Source: Asterochloris sp. CNOR1
Lineage: Eukaryota; Chlorophyta; Trebouxiophyceae; Trebouxiales; Trebouxiaceae
Direction of reading: 5' to 3'
Assembly (NCBI GenBank): GCA_963969365.1
Contig: OZ017751.1
Coordinates: 248,001 to 312,000 of the forward strand
Length of the DNA stretch: 64,000 nt
Of the stretch, positions 44,559-57,600 are shown piece by piece. The stretch's first letter is position 1. Each line of letters begins with the position of its first letter. Below the pieces are notes generated by a model. It worked only from the letters and a program-made list of their open reading frames with translations, had not been told where the DNA came from and made no database searches. The translations under genes were made by a program, and so were the position numbers.

Positions 44559-47500
44559 TCACGGATCTTTGGGTAGGCCGTTCAGGGAGTCTAAAATTGC
44601 TGTTCTGAAGGCAGGCTGCTGCATGAGGAATGCTGACACATGACCACCTTCCACCCAGCGGACCTCACAGCCTGGCCAATGCTCAGCTAGCTCTATCACG
44701 CTCTGCCTGGACACATACGCATCCTGGTTGGCTGCCACCAAGACGGCAGCCTCTGGGCAGCGCAGCCTGCAAGTGAATTTTGATTTTGAGTTGTAGAGAA
44801 GTTTCGGCAGCACAGCACAGGAGACACGTAGAAGGGTAGAGGGTAGAGGGTAGAGCAGCCTACCTGGGGAAGCGAGTGACGTCGGTGTACCTGCGCAACA
44901 CAGGTTGACAACTGAGCAGCAGGTACTTGATGTCGCTCTTGTGTAGGGTGGGCACACGGAGCACACAGCAGGAGGCGGCTGTGCGAAAGAGAGACACTCA
45001 AGCAGCTTGATTCCTGCCCCTGTTGAGCACTGGGTGCATGCCAAACAAGCACAGGGTGCATGCCAGGCAAGCACAGTTCCCCAACACCTGGTGCCCCACT
45101 TCACCTTGCTTACATATCCAGGGACGATGGAGAGGCGAATGCACGCTTCAGGATGGTCAAGCAGCTGTGCTCCTGTCACTGCCAAGCATGGGGCACTTGC
45201 CAGACCTGCACAGCTCTGCAACACCTAGCGGCCACTGAACACTTTGCCCTGATTCACTTTCCCCACATGTATCGTGATGGCTCACGTTTCAAGGACGTTG
45301 AAGAGGCGCATGCGCGCCTGCTCCTCGTCCAGGGTCTTGCGGACCCTCCAAAACTCGCCCATCTGGGCCTCTGTATGCGTGAAGCCGCCGCCACGATGCA
45401 TCCCAGACCTTTCAAAATGATCCCCCGCCTGACGTCCTCCAGCCACAGCACTGCTGGTGCCTGTGCTGGCAGGCTGCTGAAGGAGTTCAGCAGGGGGCCT
45501 ACTGAGTGGCTGCCTGCTAGAAGGCTGCTCTGCTTGCTGCGTCTGCTGGGCAGCTGCTTGCCCAGCCTGAGCATCGCTCCCATTAGCGGAGGTGTTTGCC
45601 GGCAGCTGGCTTGGAGCGGCAGCCGGCTGCTGCTGCTGCTCCTGCGGGAGGGTCTCCTGCAGCAGGGCCTCCCCGACACGCTGTGCAGAGTGTTGGGCCA
45701 CCGCCGTGCTCGAGTTGTGGGGTGGATCTGAGCCCCTGGCGGTGGCCTGGGCTGTGGAGAGCTCCTGGTAGGACTTGAGCTTTTCCAAGATGCGGGCCTG
45801 GGCAATGATGCTGGCTGTGGGCTGTGCTGCTGTCATCAGAACCTCCTCCACTGCCTGTATATCAGCAGGACCTGTCTGGCTGGTGGCGCATGTAGGTGGA
45901 AACCAAACAAGCAACTGGTAGTGCAGTAAGGAGCAGCAGGGAGTCTTGTCCATGAGTTGAAGCTGCATGTTAGGCTTGCTGCACGACAGGAAAGCCCAAT
46001 AACAGGCCAGTCAATGGCAGCTCCATGCTCCAGCAGCAAAATTGTCAAGGTGGTTTGAAGCTGTGCCATGTCTCCATTATCTCAATAGCTGTGAACTGCG
46101 TGTGCTGGTGATGCACGTGAAGTCAAACGTGGGAGGTCAGGTCATGTGCTACACCTTATCCAGTCAAAGGGTGCTGTCATGAGCTGCCAAGTGATGGTGC
46201 GCTTGCAGTCCCCCTTCCTGAAGCTTGCTGGATTGAATGGCGGTTTGCAGACACAATCTGCTGGCCATGCATTGCACACATGTAGGCCACATACGCTGGC
46301 GATGCGTGCTGGCAATGCACTGCAGGAATGCTCTGCGGCCCAACTCGCATGCTGCCTCTTGTCAGCAGGTGTTGTCAATGGCCGCCATCTGTTGGCTTCT
46401 GGCTTGCAATGCCACACTATGTGAGGATGTCGCTTTGCAATTGAAATATGCATTACATAGATGCTCGGCAGCGCAGCTCACCCGCTGCTTCCTGTCAGCA
46501 GGCTCGGTCAATGGCCGCCAGGTGGTAGCATGCTGCAGCGCCCCTGAGCAAAATGCCACGGCCGCAGATCGGGGCGCCAGCAGCGGGGTGCAGGCCACGT
46601 TCCCTGGGAAGAGAGCGGCTGTCATGCTGGCATGGACGCCCCCCATGCTGAAACCGCACATGCCTGCAGGGGAGCGTGGGGAACACACTCTTACCCTGGG
46701 CAAGTATTGGCTCTGCACAGAAAGTGTCGCCCAGCCTGGGGAGGCTCATGAGCCCATGACAGCAGTGACAGGCTCTCCTTAAGCAGCTGGCAACCACCTA
46801 GCCGGGTAAGTCCCTGCTTCTGGGCCCATGAGAGCAGGAACAGGCTCTCCTCGATGGTAGAGCGCCCCAGAGTCAGCAGATCGCTGACGTGCAGCAGCTT
46901 GGCACCCTGCTGCTCTGCCGGGCGCCGTGCCCCATAGAACGGACTCTCCAGAACCATGGTCGCCACTCCCTGCACTGGCAGGGCGCCTTGTTAGGCGGTG
47001 TGGACAATTGAACAGGGGTTCTGCAGAGCCATGGTTGCCTCTGCCTGGATTGATGGGCTACTTTGCAGTGACTGCAGGGGAAGTTGGCATCTGCGTCGGC
47101 CATTGCTGCATTCATGCTTGATCAGGAGCCACTCATGCAGTGCTGCCTGCATGAGTCACTGCTCATGAAATGCAACAGAGACAGACCGTGTGGCTTTCGA
47201 TTGCCTGCAATCTTGCCCAGCCAGCACAACCCCAGATGAATGGCGCCTGTGCCTGCCATGCAGCTCTCACTCAGCTCCACTCAGGCAACCTCACCTGCTG
47301 CAGCAGGGGAGCCCCCAGGGACAGCCGCCGCCTGAAGTCGTGATCGCCAGTGCCTGCCAGGTGTACAACAAAGGACGTCCGATCCCGCTCATGGCAGGGC
47401 TGCAGGAGCTGCACCCTGGCAGTGCGGCTGGGCACAGGCAGCGCATCGTACACCCTGCCACAGGAGCAAGACACTCATCTGGTAGGCCAGCCATTAGCGT

Positions 47501-48332
47501 TCTTGGGAAGCTGCAGCCTCTTTGCAATGCAGTGCCAGGCAAAGACGGGTGTAGAAAATTAAGGTTGGGCTGAGGGTCTGTGCATGCTGAATGAGCAGGG
47601 CCTCTGCAGGCAACCTCAAGATGCCATTGCAAGGGCGCGTGCGCCTGCCAATAGCTGACGTGCCACAATCAAAACCACTGGCGTTCGGCCGGCAAGCCTC
47701 ACCTGCCAAAGCATGGTGTCCTGCAAGACAGGTGAAGCCCTCTCAGCCAGCAGCCTCAGTGTCTGCAACTCGAAATTTTGTGCCGTGCTGCTCGAGAAGT
47801 GCATGTCTTGCATGCATCACGGAACAGCGTATTCATTGCAGCTCAGCAGCTGCAGGGGCGACATGGGCCTGAAGATGAGGGGTTTGCATAAGCAACGTGG
47901 CATGCCGAGCCAGCAGCAGGAGAGGGACTCTCACTTGAAGCTGGCCTCCAGAAGCTCACACTCCACGTTCCACTTCTTGGATCGCCACTTCACCTTCCAC
48001 TCGGGCTGCAGCAGAGCAGCATGCGCGCGTGAGGCCCTGACAAGGCGCAGGCATGCTGCCCTTGGCACAGCAGGTGCAATCATTGCGCATGGCAGCAGCG
48101 TCACCTGTATGATGTCAAAATGCTGGGGAGGCCATGTCTGGCTGAACAGCTGCACATCCTGGAAGTCTATGGCTGCCAGGTCCCCCCATCCCTCCTTGAA
48201 GAATCCAGGGGAGAGGCCCAGCTGGTGCACCAAGCCTGCATATGCTACATCTAGCCTGCGGCCGCCCAGCAATGCCAGGTGATCCCAAAGGGCCTTGGCC
48301 TGCCTGTGCCAGGCTCGCAGCTTGGTGCTCAT
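44559..48332 (-). CDS. ABHD18: ABHD18-like alpha/beta hydrolase
   Basis: Eight exons in phase give 545 residues: 48105-48332, 47935-48005, 47295-47454, 46798-46969, 46482-46663, 45286-45875, 44864-44890 and 44559-44766. Conserved blocks match animal ABHD18 in order: VVHLAGTGDHDFRRR, MVLESPFYGARRP, the nucleophile elbow GFSMGG (Ser216), then NQDAYVS (Asp492) and VEGGHVSAF (His519), a complete catalytic triad. Human ABHD18 has recently been linked to cardiolipin deacylation in mitochondria; whether that holds here is inference. The exon at 45286-45875 adds a Gln/Ala/Pro-rich segment before the C-terminal block. The exon at 44864-44890 is only 27 bases. The gene is head-to-head with NOC1. Introns carry copies of neighbouring exon ends. 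Confidence 0.9.
46331..46530 (-). repeat. Copy of an ABHD18 exon end in the following intron
   Basis: The end of the exon 46482-46663 and its donor region (about 46465-46530) recur at about 46325-46395. On the plus strand both keep TGTCAGCAGG followed by GTCAATGGCCGCCA, flanked by related GCCCAACTCGCATGC and GCGCAGCTCACCCGC. A shorter third trace is present near 46290-46325. Confidence 0.8.
46741..46857 (-). repeat. Copy of the ABHD18 exon 4 end in intron 4
   Basis: The coding segment at 46819-46857 (plus strand CCCATGAGAGCAGG and ACAGGCTCTCCT) recurs in the intron at 46741-46786 as CCCATGACAGCAGTGACAGG and CTCTCCT. The copy still reads KESLSLLSWA against EESLFLLSWA in the exon, so the duplication is fairly recent. 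Confidence 0.8.
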
Positions 48333-48614
48333 ATGTATAGTGAGCAGTGCCCACTGGGCAGAAGAGCTTTGCTACGTCACACACATGAATGCAGTCTGAC
48401 TGCAGGGTTTGCAGCACTGCTGCATGCACAATGGTGCGCTTGGACGGCGTTTAGATTCTTGGGTGGAGCTTCAGCCTACCTGACAGCTACCCTCTTCAAT
48501 AAGCAGCTGTCGGCTATATGAGCAGCACGGGTGTCATCAAGGCAACTTGAGGCCTTCAGGCTCATCATCTCTGTTCAAGCTGCCGGTCAAGCTGATACCA
48601 GCCAGTTGCCTCTG
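48333..48614. promoter_or_regulatory. Shared upstream region of ABHD18 and NOC1
   Basis: The 282 bases between the divergent start codons must hold both promoters and 5' UTRs. No core motif is clear; the call rests on gene orientation. Confidence 0.4.
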
Positions 48615-51600
48615 ATGGCAGCTCCCAAGAACAAGAAGCATTCCAAGAAGCAGCAGCCCAATGGTACAGGCAACCACCAGCAGCCTGCTGGGAAGGGGAG
48701 CAACCTGCAGGGCGAGATTGTGGAGTTTGCTTCCAGCCTGGGCCTTGCCAACGGCGGCTCCCAGCAGGGCTTCAATGACAGCGACTTCCGCCCTGAGAAG
48801 GCTCAGAAACGCTTCAAGGCGAGCGCCAGGGCAGATGCAGCCCCATGCTGCCCTATTCAGCTGGCCGGCAGCATGACCAGATCCCTGCACGTGCAGGTAG
48901 ATACGGGCGGGGGCAGCAAGCAGCAAACCCAGGGCAAGATGCCTCAGCAGAATGCCTCCAGACCCTCTGCAGAGCAAGCCCTTAGGCAAACCCCACACGC
49001 AAATCGCTTGCTTGACAGCCGGCACAAGCAGGGCAACGGGGCAACCAAGGGGGCTGCGCAGGCACCAGGCGCGCCACCAAAGCTGAGGACCTCACGAGAG
49101 GAGCAGAACGTCGACAGTGTCAAGGGACGGACCTGGAACACAGGCGTGGGGCCCAGGCCAGGTGGGGCCTGCCCCTGCTAAGGCTGCTGGTTGGCTTGCA
49201 TTGGCGAATCCTGCACCTTACATGATGCCACGCCTCTCATGCCAAATGGCAGTGCTCATCGCCATCATACCATCACTCTGGCACGCAGCAGTGAGACAGG
49301 TGACCTGCACTTCGCATGCAGCCAGGCCTTGTATGCCAGATGGCAGTGCCCACTGACATCACACCGCCATGATGGCAAGCAGCAGGTTGAAACAGCTGCT
49401 TAGTCTGGCTGAGCTGGAGCTGTCCGAACAGCACTCTTGACCTACTCTGTCCCTAGGGCGCATTTGGTGGTCACATCCAGTGACATCCAGCGGGCCCCTG
49501 CAACAGGGGTCATCATCTCCAAGCGTGCCCGCAGCAGCTTGCTGCTATGCTGAGCTGCAGACCCCTGATGGCAGTGCAGAGGCTGCTACTTGCATCACTA
49601 GGGGGATCAAGAGTACTGCAGCCATTGTGGCATGTGGATTCGCACCTGCAGCCGTGACGTGGCTGCTGCTGAGCTGTGCTAAGCCCCCTGCAGACACAGC
49701 TGCCTGCATGCCCCTGACCGCACAAATGGAGAGAAAGTGCGCCAATGGTGCTCTGCCTGTGAATCTGTGCCTGCCCATTGAGCAGCGGCTCTGACCTGTT
49801 GACCCACGCACAACTCAGCCTGCAACATGTGCACTTGACTGGATGGAGCTGGTGTGTGTATCTGCAGGGGAGAAGCGCAAGGCGAGCCTGCTGAGCCGCA
49901 CAGAGCCCAGCCTGTGGTATGAGGCAGCAGCAGGACTTCCCGCGCTGCCCGCTGAGGCTATGGCTACAGCCACAGCTGCTGAGTTGACGGAGTCTGAGCT
50001 GAAGGCGCGCAAGGCAGTGGCGGAGCGGGCGCTGGAGAATGAAGCTGTCGTCTTTGAGCAGGAGCTCGGTGAGCTGGTGTGCAGTGCAGGTTACGACGTG
50101 GACTGCTTTCCTGGAAGGCACAGGGTCGTGGCCCTGCCGACATCTAGCATCTCAGCTGCCACCCGTAAGGCTGGAGAATGAGGCGATTGCATCTTGCATC
50201 TTGGGGTTTCTGCCTGGCCAAGTGGCAGTTACAGCAAGGCAGCATTCGCTCGTAATTGACATGCCTGACTCCCGTATGGCAGGCCAAGCATGGGCGGTTC
50301 GTTACCAGTGCTTGTCAGCAAGGCAGCAGTTGTAATACTCAGCAGGAGCATATGTGCCCTGCTGCAGAAGGCTATCCCGGGAGTGGGATGGTGCAGCGGT
50401 GGTGCCTGCCTCCCACAGCTCTGATGGTCCCCCACGCTGGGAGGCAGGGAGACAGCAGGCAGACAAATGCACAGCATAGCCCCACGTGGTCATACCACAC
50501 CCTTGTTGAGTCTGCAAGCTACAGAAGCAGATGAGTTGCCAGATGGCTGCATCTAGATGCCGACAGCCGCTTGCACCCTTTCTGTGTCTACAGGCTGCGG
50601 GAATGGGCAGGAGTGGGATCGTGTGCAGCACATGCTGCAAGCCAGACGGAAGTTGCATGTCATGAAAATTGACCTTCCGCTCAGTTGCAGATTGTAAGAA
50701 TCGGCAGGACGTCAGGTAGCAGCAGCAGGTGCTGCGAGCAAGACCTCATGCACTCAGTTTGCTGCTGCACTGCAGGTTGCAACAGCGGGCGGATCGCCCG
50801 GTAGCTCCAGCAGGTGTTGTGGGCAAGACAGAGATCGGACATCGCAAACCAGTTCTGTGCCACGCTGCAGGTCACAAGAATGGGCAGGATGCCAGGTGGC
50901 TGCAGCAGGTGCGTCGCAGTGGAACCACAGCGGACAAGGTGGCAGCCCTGACTCTGCTGGTCCAAGAGTCGGCTGTGGCCAACCTGAAGGCGCTGGACTC
51001 GCTCCTCAGCTGGGTGCAGAAGCGCAAAGGAGGGAAGGACGTGGTTCGGCAGGTGGGCCTGCCTCTGTTGGCCTTGTCGCATTGTGTGTGCTGGGCAAGG
51101 TGATTCTGTCAGGGCAGGGGCTTGTCTGGTAGTTGCTGCTCAGCTAGGTGCAGGCATGCAACATGGGGAGAAAGATGAGGTTCTCCAGGCTGCACCGCAG
51201 TTGTGCTGCAAGCGAGATCTGGGTTCTGGACTGAGCCTGGTAGAAATGCATCGTTGCCGCCCTTGAGGAGGCTGTAACAGGCTGCAGCAGGCTGACAGAC
51301 CAGATGCATTTCTCAAATGCTTCCAAACCATTAGACCTTACTGGAACCGCTGGCCACCATTACTTGTGCTTTCCTGATGCACGATTCTGGAAGATCGAGG
51401 CGGTGAAGTGGGGCCAGGGCCCCTCGTTGTGCAGGCAAATAACAAGTGTCATCATCTGATCCCCTGTCACCAAGCACCCCAGTAACTTAAAGCCGCTGCC
51501 TGCAGGCAATCGATGCCCTGCGCGAAATCTTTGTGGTGGCCCTGCTGCCCGACCGCAAGCTGCGCTTCTTTGAGCAGCAGCCGCTGGCCGCTGTGCCGGC

Positions 51601-54600
51601 CGCACCGCAGGGCAAGGAGGGGCCTCGCCGTTTGCTGTACTGGCTGGTGGAGGATGGCATCAAGAAGAGGTTAGACTGGTGGTGCTGGGCTGCTTTCTGA
51701 AACAGGGAGGCAGTATGTCAGCTGCTCTATTCAGTGCCTGCACTGCCAGCTGTACTTGATGGATGGCGCATTGGCCTTTACTTGGACTGTATTGGCTAAG
51801 TTTGGGTGGATAAACAGGAAACAAGAATGGTGTAGCTGGTGGAGGATGGCATGTCCAATTGGTGCAAATATTGCTGTGCTGCTGTCTGAAGGAGGGGGGA
51901 AATTGGTCTAACGCCACTTCTGGTTTGGTGCCTGCACTGGCACCTGTTTTGGATGGGTGCTGCAATCGCTGGTGGGATAATGTGAAAATGAAACGTCTGT
52001 GGAGGTTGAAAGCTGTCTGAAGTCAGATGCTCTGTACAAGTATTGTGATTTATCAGTCTTGCAATGTCAGCTGTGCTGGAAGGGTGCCAAAGTGGCTGCT
52101 GCACTGGCTGGTGAAGGACAGCATCAAGAAGAGGTGCGCAACCGAAGGGCTGGCATCTGCTGTGCCGGCGTCTTTTAGCCTGCTGTACTGGCTGCCCTGG
52201 GACAGCATCAGGAAAAGGGTGCCAGGTCTGTTATGCCGGGGCTGCAGTGCTGTGGCATAGAGTGCAGCAGCATAGAGAGAGAGATGTCCTCAGCAATGTG
52301 TGAGAACTTCTGGTGCCTGCGCCCCCTGGCATGCAGCGTGGCTTCTCCAAGGCAGACTTACGACGACCAATGAAGCACAAGATGGGTGTGAGCTGATAGC
52401 TGCACTTCATCACAGGCAACCTGCACTGATTTTGGCGCACACCCTCTAGGCTTTGGGTGCTGTGCAGATTGCAAAGCGTTGTGATTGTGAGGAGCCATGA
52501 ACGAGTGAAGCCAGGCTGACAAGCCTCATAAGCGTAGCGCAAAGCCCAAAAGATCTCCCTCTGCTGTGCAGGTACTCCAGTTTTGTGACTGCGCTGGACG
52601 AGTGCAGCCGCGACAACTTGGAGTTCCTGCGCGAGCGGGCTGTGAAAGCCATCTACGAGCTTCTGCGCAACAAGGCTGAGCAGGAGAGCCAGCTGCTGCG
52701 GGCGCTTGTGAACAAACTTGGCGACCCCTCGCGCAAGGTGGCTTCAAATGTGAGTCCTGAGCATGGGGGTGGTCTCAAGGCCTGAGCTGGTGGGAGGCCT
52801 GAGCAGGCGGGTCTGCCTCTGGTTTAGCAGCACTCTCATGCAAGGAGGCATCTAAGACCTGTCTGCAAACAGGCAGCACGTTGTGTATGTGCTCCAGCTG
52901 GCAGGAGCACCAGGTGCAGGCAGTATTGCATGCTGCACCCATTGATGTATACAGCTTATGGGCAGTGTGTGAGACCCTCTCTTCTGCTCTGCTGGCCGGC
53001 TTTCCCCCTGAGGAACACCCAGCCAGGCAGGCGGTAGCGCCATGCATGCTGAAACCATAGGAAGCAGGGCGGGTTATGATAATGGCTCACACTTGATGGT
53101 GTGAGCAACACTTTTCCAATCCTGTCTGCAGGCGGGCTTCCTGCTGGCATCTCTTCTGCAGGAGCACCCCGCTATGAAGGCGGTTGTAGCCACTGAGGTG
53201 GAGCGCTTTGTCTTCAGGCCAGGCCTGAAGGATCGCGCCCAGTACTATGCAGTCATCTTCCTCAACCAGATGGTCTTGTCTCACAAGGATTCGGAAGGTG
53301 TGCTGCCTGGTGGTTTCTGCCGGCCAAGAGAAGCGGCAGACGGCGTCAAAACTTATCTGCTCCGTCAAGTCCTGTCACAGACCCTTATAGCTCACGTACA
53401 CAGCAAGTTCGCTGTGACGGCTCAAGATGCTGGGTCACTTGCAATCAGATTGTCCCGGTCCACATGCCCTCTGAATGTCTGCCTCCAGCATTGCAAATGC
53501 TGCAGACATGCAAGCGGCGTCTAACCATGCATTCCCATATGCCCTCGTGTCCCCTGGCATGCTCTGCCAAGTCCTAGTGATCTGCGCGCAGCAAGGGGCA
53601 CGACCTGTGCAGTATGCTGTCCACCATATCAACAGGGCCTGCACCACCATAAGGGTTCAGGTGGTCTGCTGCTTGTCAGCAGATCGACTCTGAAGCCTTC
53701 AGTCAGCCTCTCAGCTGTTCCTCCATCTCCCTGCACTTGCACTGACGTTTTTGGGGAGGCTGCACAAGCTGGCTGGTTGTCAGGCTGCATTCGTGCGCAT
53801 AGGCAGTCTGCATTGACGTAGACACTGCAAGGGAACCTTGTCCTGGCTTGCAAGCTGGCCGACATCTGCTCATGCCTGCAGGTGTGCCTCAGCACCTGAA
53901 CAAGGCACTCAGCGCCTGCTGAGAAAGACTGTAAGCTTGGCTGACCGCTCCTGCCTGCGCCTGCAGGGGGCTCTGTTTTGGCCAACAAACTCATTGACAT
54001 CTACTTCACCCTGTTCAAGATGATCCTTGAGGGGCACGCTGGTCATGCAGCTGCAGCCACCAAGTCCCAAGAGGAGGCAGCTGCTGCAGCACAGCCCAAG
54101 AAGAATCGCCACAGGTGTGTGGAGTGCCGTCAGAGCCTGGCTGTCACGCTTCTGCTATGCCAGCTCAGGGTAGCCACACCTGCTGAGCGCCTGACACAGG
54201 TCCGTTCTGCAAGGGTGGCCCACCGTTCCGCTGGCCTGTATTTTTTATTGCTTCTATGCAGCTAATGCATTGCTGCTTGCACATGCGGCCTGACTCTTCA
54301 GAGAGGTTCCTGTTGCCTGCAGGGACGCTCCACAGCAAGGGAGGAGGGGCAAGGGCAAGCAGCGGGGCAAGCAGGCTGGCGGCAGGCACCAGAAGGGCAA
54401 GGCAGAGGCACCAAAGGCCACGGTGAGCTGCAAGAGCAGAGTTTTGGTGTCGTGCCAGCAGCAGGCACCAGAACGGAAAGGCTGAGATACAGGTGTCAGG
54501 GTCTGAGACTGTGGAGCCCTTTGTAATGCAGCGCACAAGCAGCACATGCAGAAAGCACCCACTTTGTTGTGTCGCATGCCAGCGGCAGGCACCAGACAGG

Positions 54601-57600
54601 GGACCAAATGATGAGCACAATGCCATGATGAGCTGCAAATCTCACCGAGATGGGGGCTTGCAAGTGCATCACACAAGCTCCACTGTACATCTTGGTGAGA
54701 CTTGCACTGCTGGGGCTTGGGGCTTGGCAGGCCGTGATGTTTGCTCTCAACAGACCAAGTGGATGTGGCCCCCTTTCCCCTCCAAGCGCGATGCACACTT
54801 GGAAAAAGGGAAAGCACTTGCTTCTGCTATGCACAAGCAGTGAGCAAGTGTTACCTGGACACTAATGCGTTCGTGCAGACCTTTTGCATGCAGACCTTGG
54901 TAGAAAAGCATACACTGCTGGGGCTGGGCAGGCCGCGCAACACACTGCCAACAGAGTGAGCTGACGCTGCTACATACCTACGGGCTCCTGTGTCATCAAC
55001 ACCTGCTGCAAGCAGAGGAGCTCGTTGCCTGCAACCTGGGTGCCTGGCCCGCTTCTGCAAACACAGGAGGAGCACGCAGCATACCTGGTGGCCCCAAGTG
55101 CTGCTCCACTCCTTCTGTGCTATAGACCTGCCCTGGTGCAGGCAGAAGAGCTTGATGCCCGCATCCTGGGGGCCATCATTGCAGGGGTGCGCCGCGCCTT
55201 CCCCTTTGTGGCCGGGGACGACGTGGAGCCCCTGGTGCAGAGGCACTCGGATGCCCTCTTCCGTATGGTGCACACGGCCTCCTTTGGGGTGGCCGTGCAG
55301 GCTCTGCTGCTGCTCTTCCAGCTCATGTCGGCCCAGAACTCCGTCAGCGACCGCTTCTACAGGTGGGTGGAGGTGACATCGCTGCGAGAACAGCGGAGTA
55401 ATAAATTTGTCACCCACAGGACACGTGCCCGTTGGTCTAGCTGGCCATTGCACCGCTCCTGAGGGACTCCCCTGATTTTGCTGCTGGTGAGCTGTCTTGG
55501 CTCCTGCAGCCACGTCCAATGGCAAGTACCTGCCTGCTGCCTTATGTGTTTGTCTGCCAACCATGTGCTCCCACCTGCACACCCCCCGTCTTGCTGCCGC
55601 CTCTTGCAACTGAGGTCCTGGCTGCCGCTGTCTGCCTTCAAACTCTGTCCTGCTGTTGCGGAACGCAAGAAGCCACCCAAAGGCTTGGTTGCTTGTCTGC
55701 TGCTGCAGATCTGTCCATTGCTGCAGGAAGCTAACTGAGTCCCCAGAAGTGGCGTGCAGCAACAGGGCCCCCAAGTTCCTGATTACCTGCTGCTGCGTGC
55801 ATGCAAAGGCCTGTCTGTACCTGCAGGGCGCTGTATGAGACGCTGTTGTCTCCAGAGGTGGCGCGCAGCAACAAGGCGCCCATGTTTCTGTCCCTACTGT
55901 TCAAGGCAATGCAGGCAGATGTCAGCTCCCGCCGCAAGGCAGCCTTTGCCAAGAGGCTGCTGCAGGTGTCTCTGGAGCAGACTCCCGCCTTTGCCTGCGG
56001 GTGCCTGCTCATCCTATCAGAGCTGCTCAAGGTGGGCTGCCCATCTGCCTGCCTTTGCCTTGCAGAGCCTTCCACCTCGTCAGAGGTGTAGAGCTGCTGA
56101 AGAAGAGCTGCACATGTTCCGTCCTCTGCCAAGTGTGTTTTCAATCTGTTCAGAGCTGCTCAGGGTGGGATGCCCACCTTCCTGTCCATCTCTGTGGGCG
56201 CCTGCCTATTCTGTTGGAGCTTCTCAATGTGTCTTTCAGGTTTTGTGGCCCTGCCCGGTGCCTGTGCATCCTGTCAACACAGTCTGCAGGGGTTTGCCTG
56301 TTCATCTGGCACTTTGGTTCAGGCAGCCTTACTCTTCAGGTCTGCTGGTGCCCTGTTCCCCTGCATATGCGGGCAGGGTCAAGAAGGAAGCATCATCGTG
56401 GTGCAGTTGCAGCTTGAGATACTGCTGGCACACTTTGGGAATCCTCCTTCGTGCAAAGTCACTTTTTGGTGCAGAGCTGTGACCTTGTCGCTGTGCAGGC
56501 GCAGCCCTCCCTGTGGAGCGCAGTCCAGGAGGCAGAGGAGGCCTCTGATGAGCTGGAACACTTTGAGGACCAGCCAGAGCCCCAGGAGCCCGGCATGGTG
56601 TCAAATACAGTCACTGGTGGCGAAGGACCCACTCAGAAGGAGGCTGCAGCTCTGCCTGCAGCAGGAGCTGGTGGGGGCAAATCTGAGACTCTGCAGGAGC
56701 GCAGCCCTGATGGAACAGGGGCCAGACCTGTGCAGGCGACGGGGTACGACATGCGCAAAAGGTGAGATCTGAAGTGGTCAATGTGGTCTGTGGGTGACAG
56801 TGGCATGTGCGTGTGACCGTCGTTGTGCTCGTTCTGGGGGGAGGGCCACTGCTGGTTACTCAGCGGGCGCAGAGGCCCTCCAGGGAGGCCTGCAACCTGA
56901 GGTCTTGCCAGAAGCTGGCTGCAAGACTGCCCACGAAGACACAATCTGCTCTGCTGACAAAATTGCGCCTGCTTTGGGGTGCAGCTGCAGCCATCCACCC
57001 AGAGACATTGCTGAGCTGTTTGTCTGCATGTGTGCTGGTGCTGTGGGATACCTACAATCATCTTGGTTGCCTGGCCACTACATGCACCCTTTCATTCATC
57101 CTAAGCAGCATTGCCTGCCAGGTGCCTACACAACCAGTGAGCTCCCTTTATGCAGGGAGCCCCTGTACGCTGGCGCAGAGAAGAGTGCCTGGTGGGAGCT
57201 GTGCTGCCTGGCCCAGCACATGCACCCCAGCTGCAGCGCCATGGCGTGCCAGCTGCTGGCGGGAACCCACACTGACTACGCTGGGGACCCGCTGCGGGAC
57301 CACAGCCTGGTCGCCTTCCTGGACAAGTTTGTGACCCGCAAGCCCAAGGTGGGGGGGCACGGTTCATGCCATTTCATGGCATTGCAAACGGCAGCAGCAA
57401 CTCGCTGATCTCCCTCAGAACATTGTCTGAGATGGTGAAGGAGGCTCTGCCTTGGGTTTCTTGTTGGGGAGGTGCCTTGATCGCAGCCCGCACCTTCCCG
57501 TGTTGCCCTCTATGGTTTATGCAGGTGGCTGTCTTGAGCAAGTTTGCAAGTACAATGTAAGGCTTGTGTGGTTCAAGCTTGCCTGTGAAGGCTGGCCTGC

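Noticed and set aside
47700-47762. A possible ABHD18 exon (TLRLLAERASP...) between exons 2 and 3.
   Set aside because: Its phase does not fit the preceding donor, whereas joining 47935 directly to 47454 keeps phase and matches the family length.
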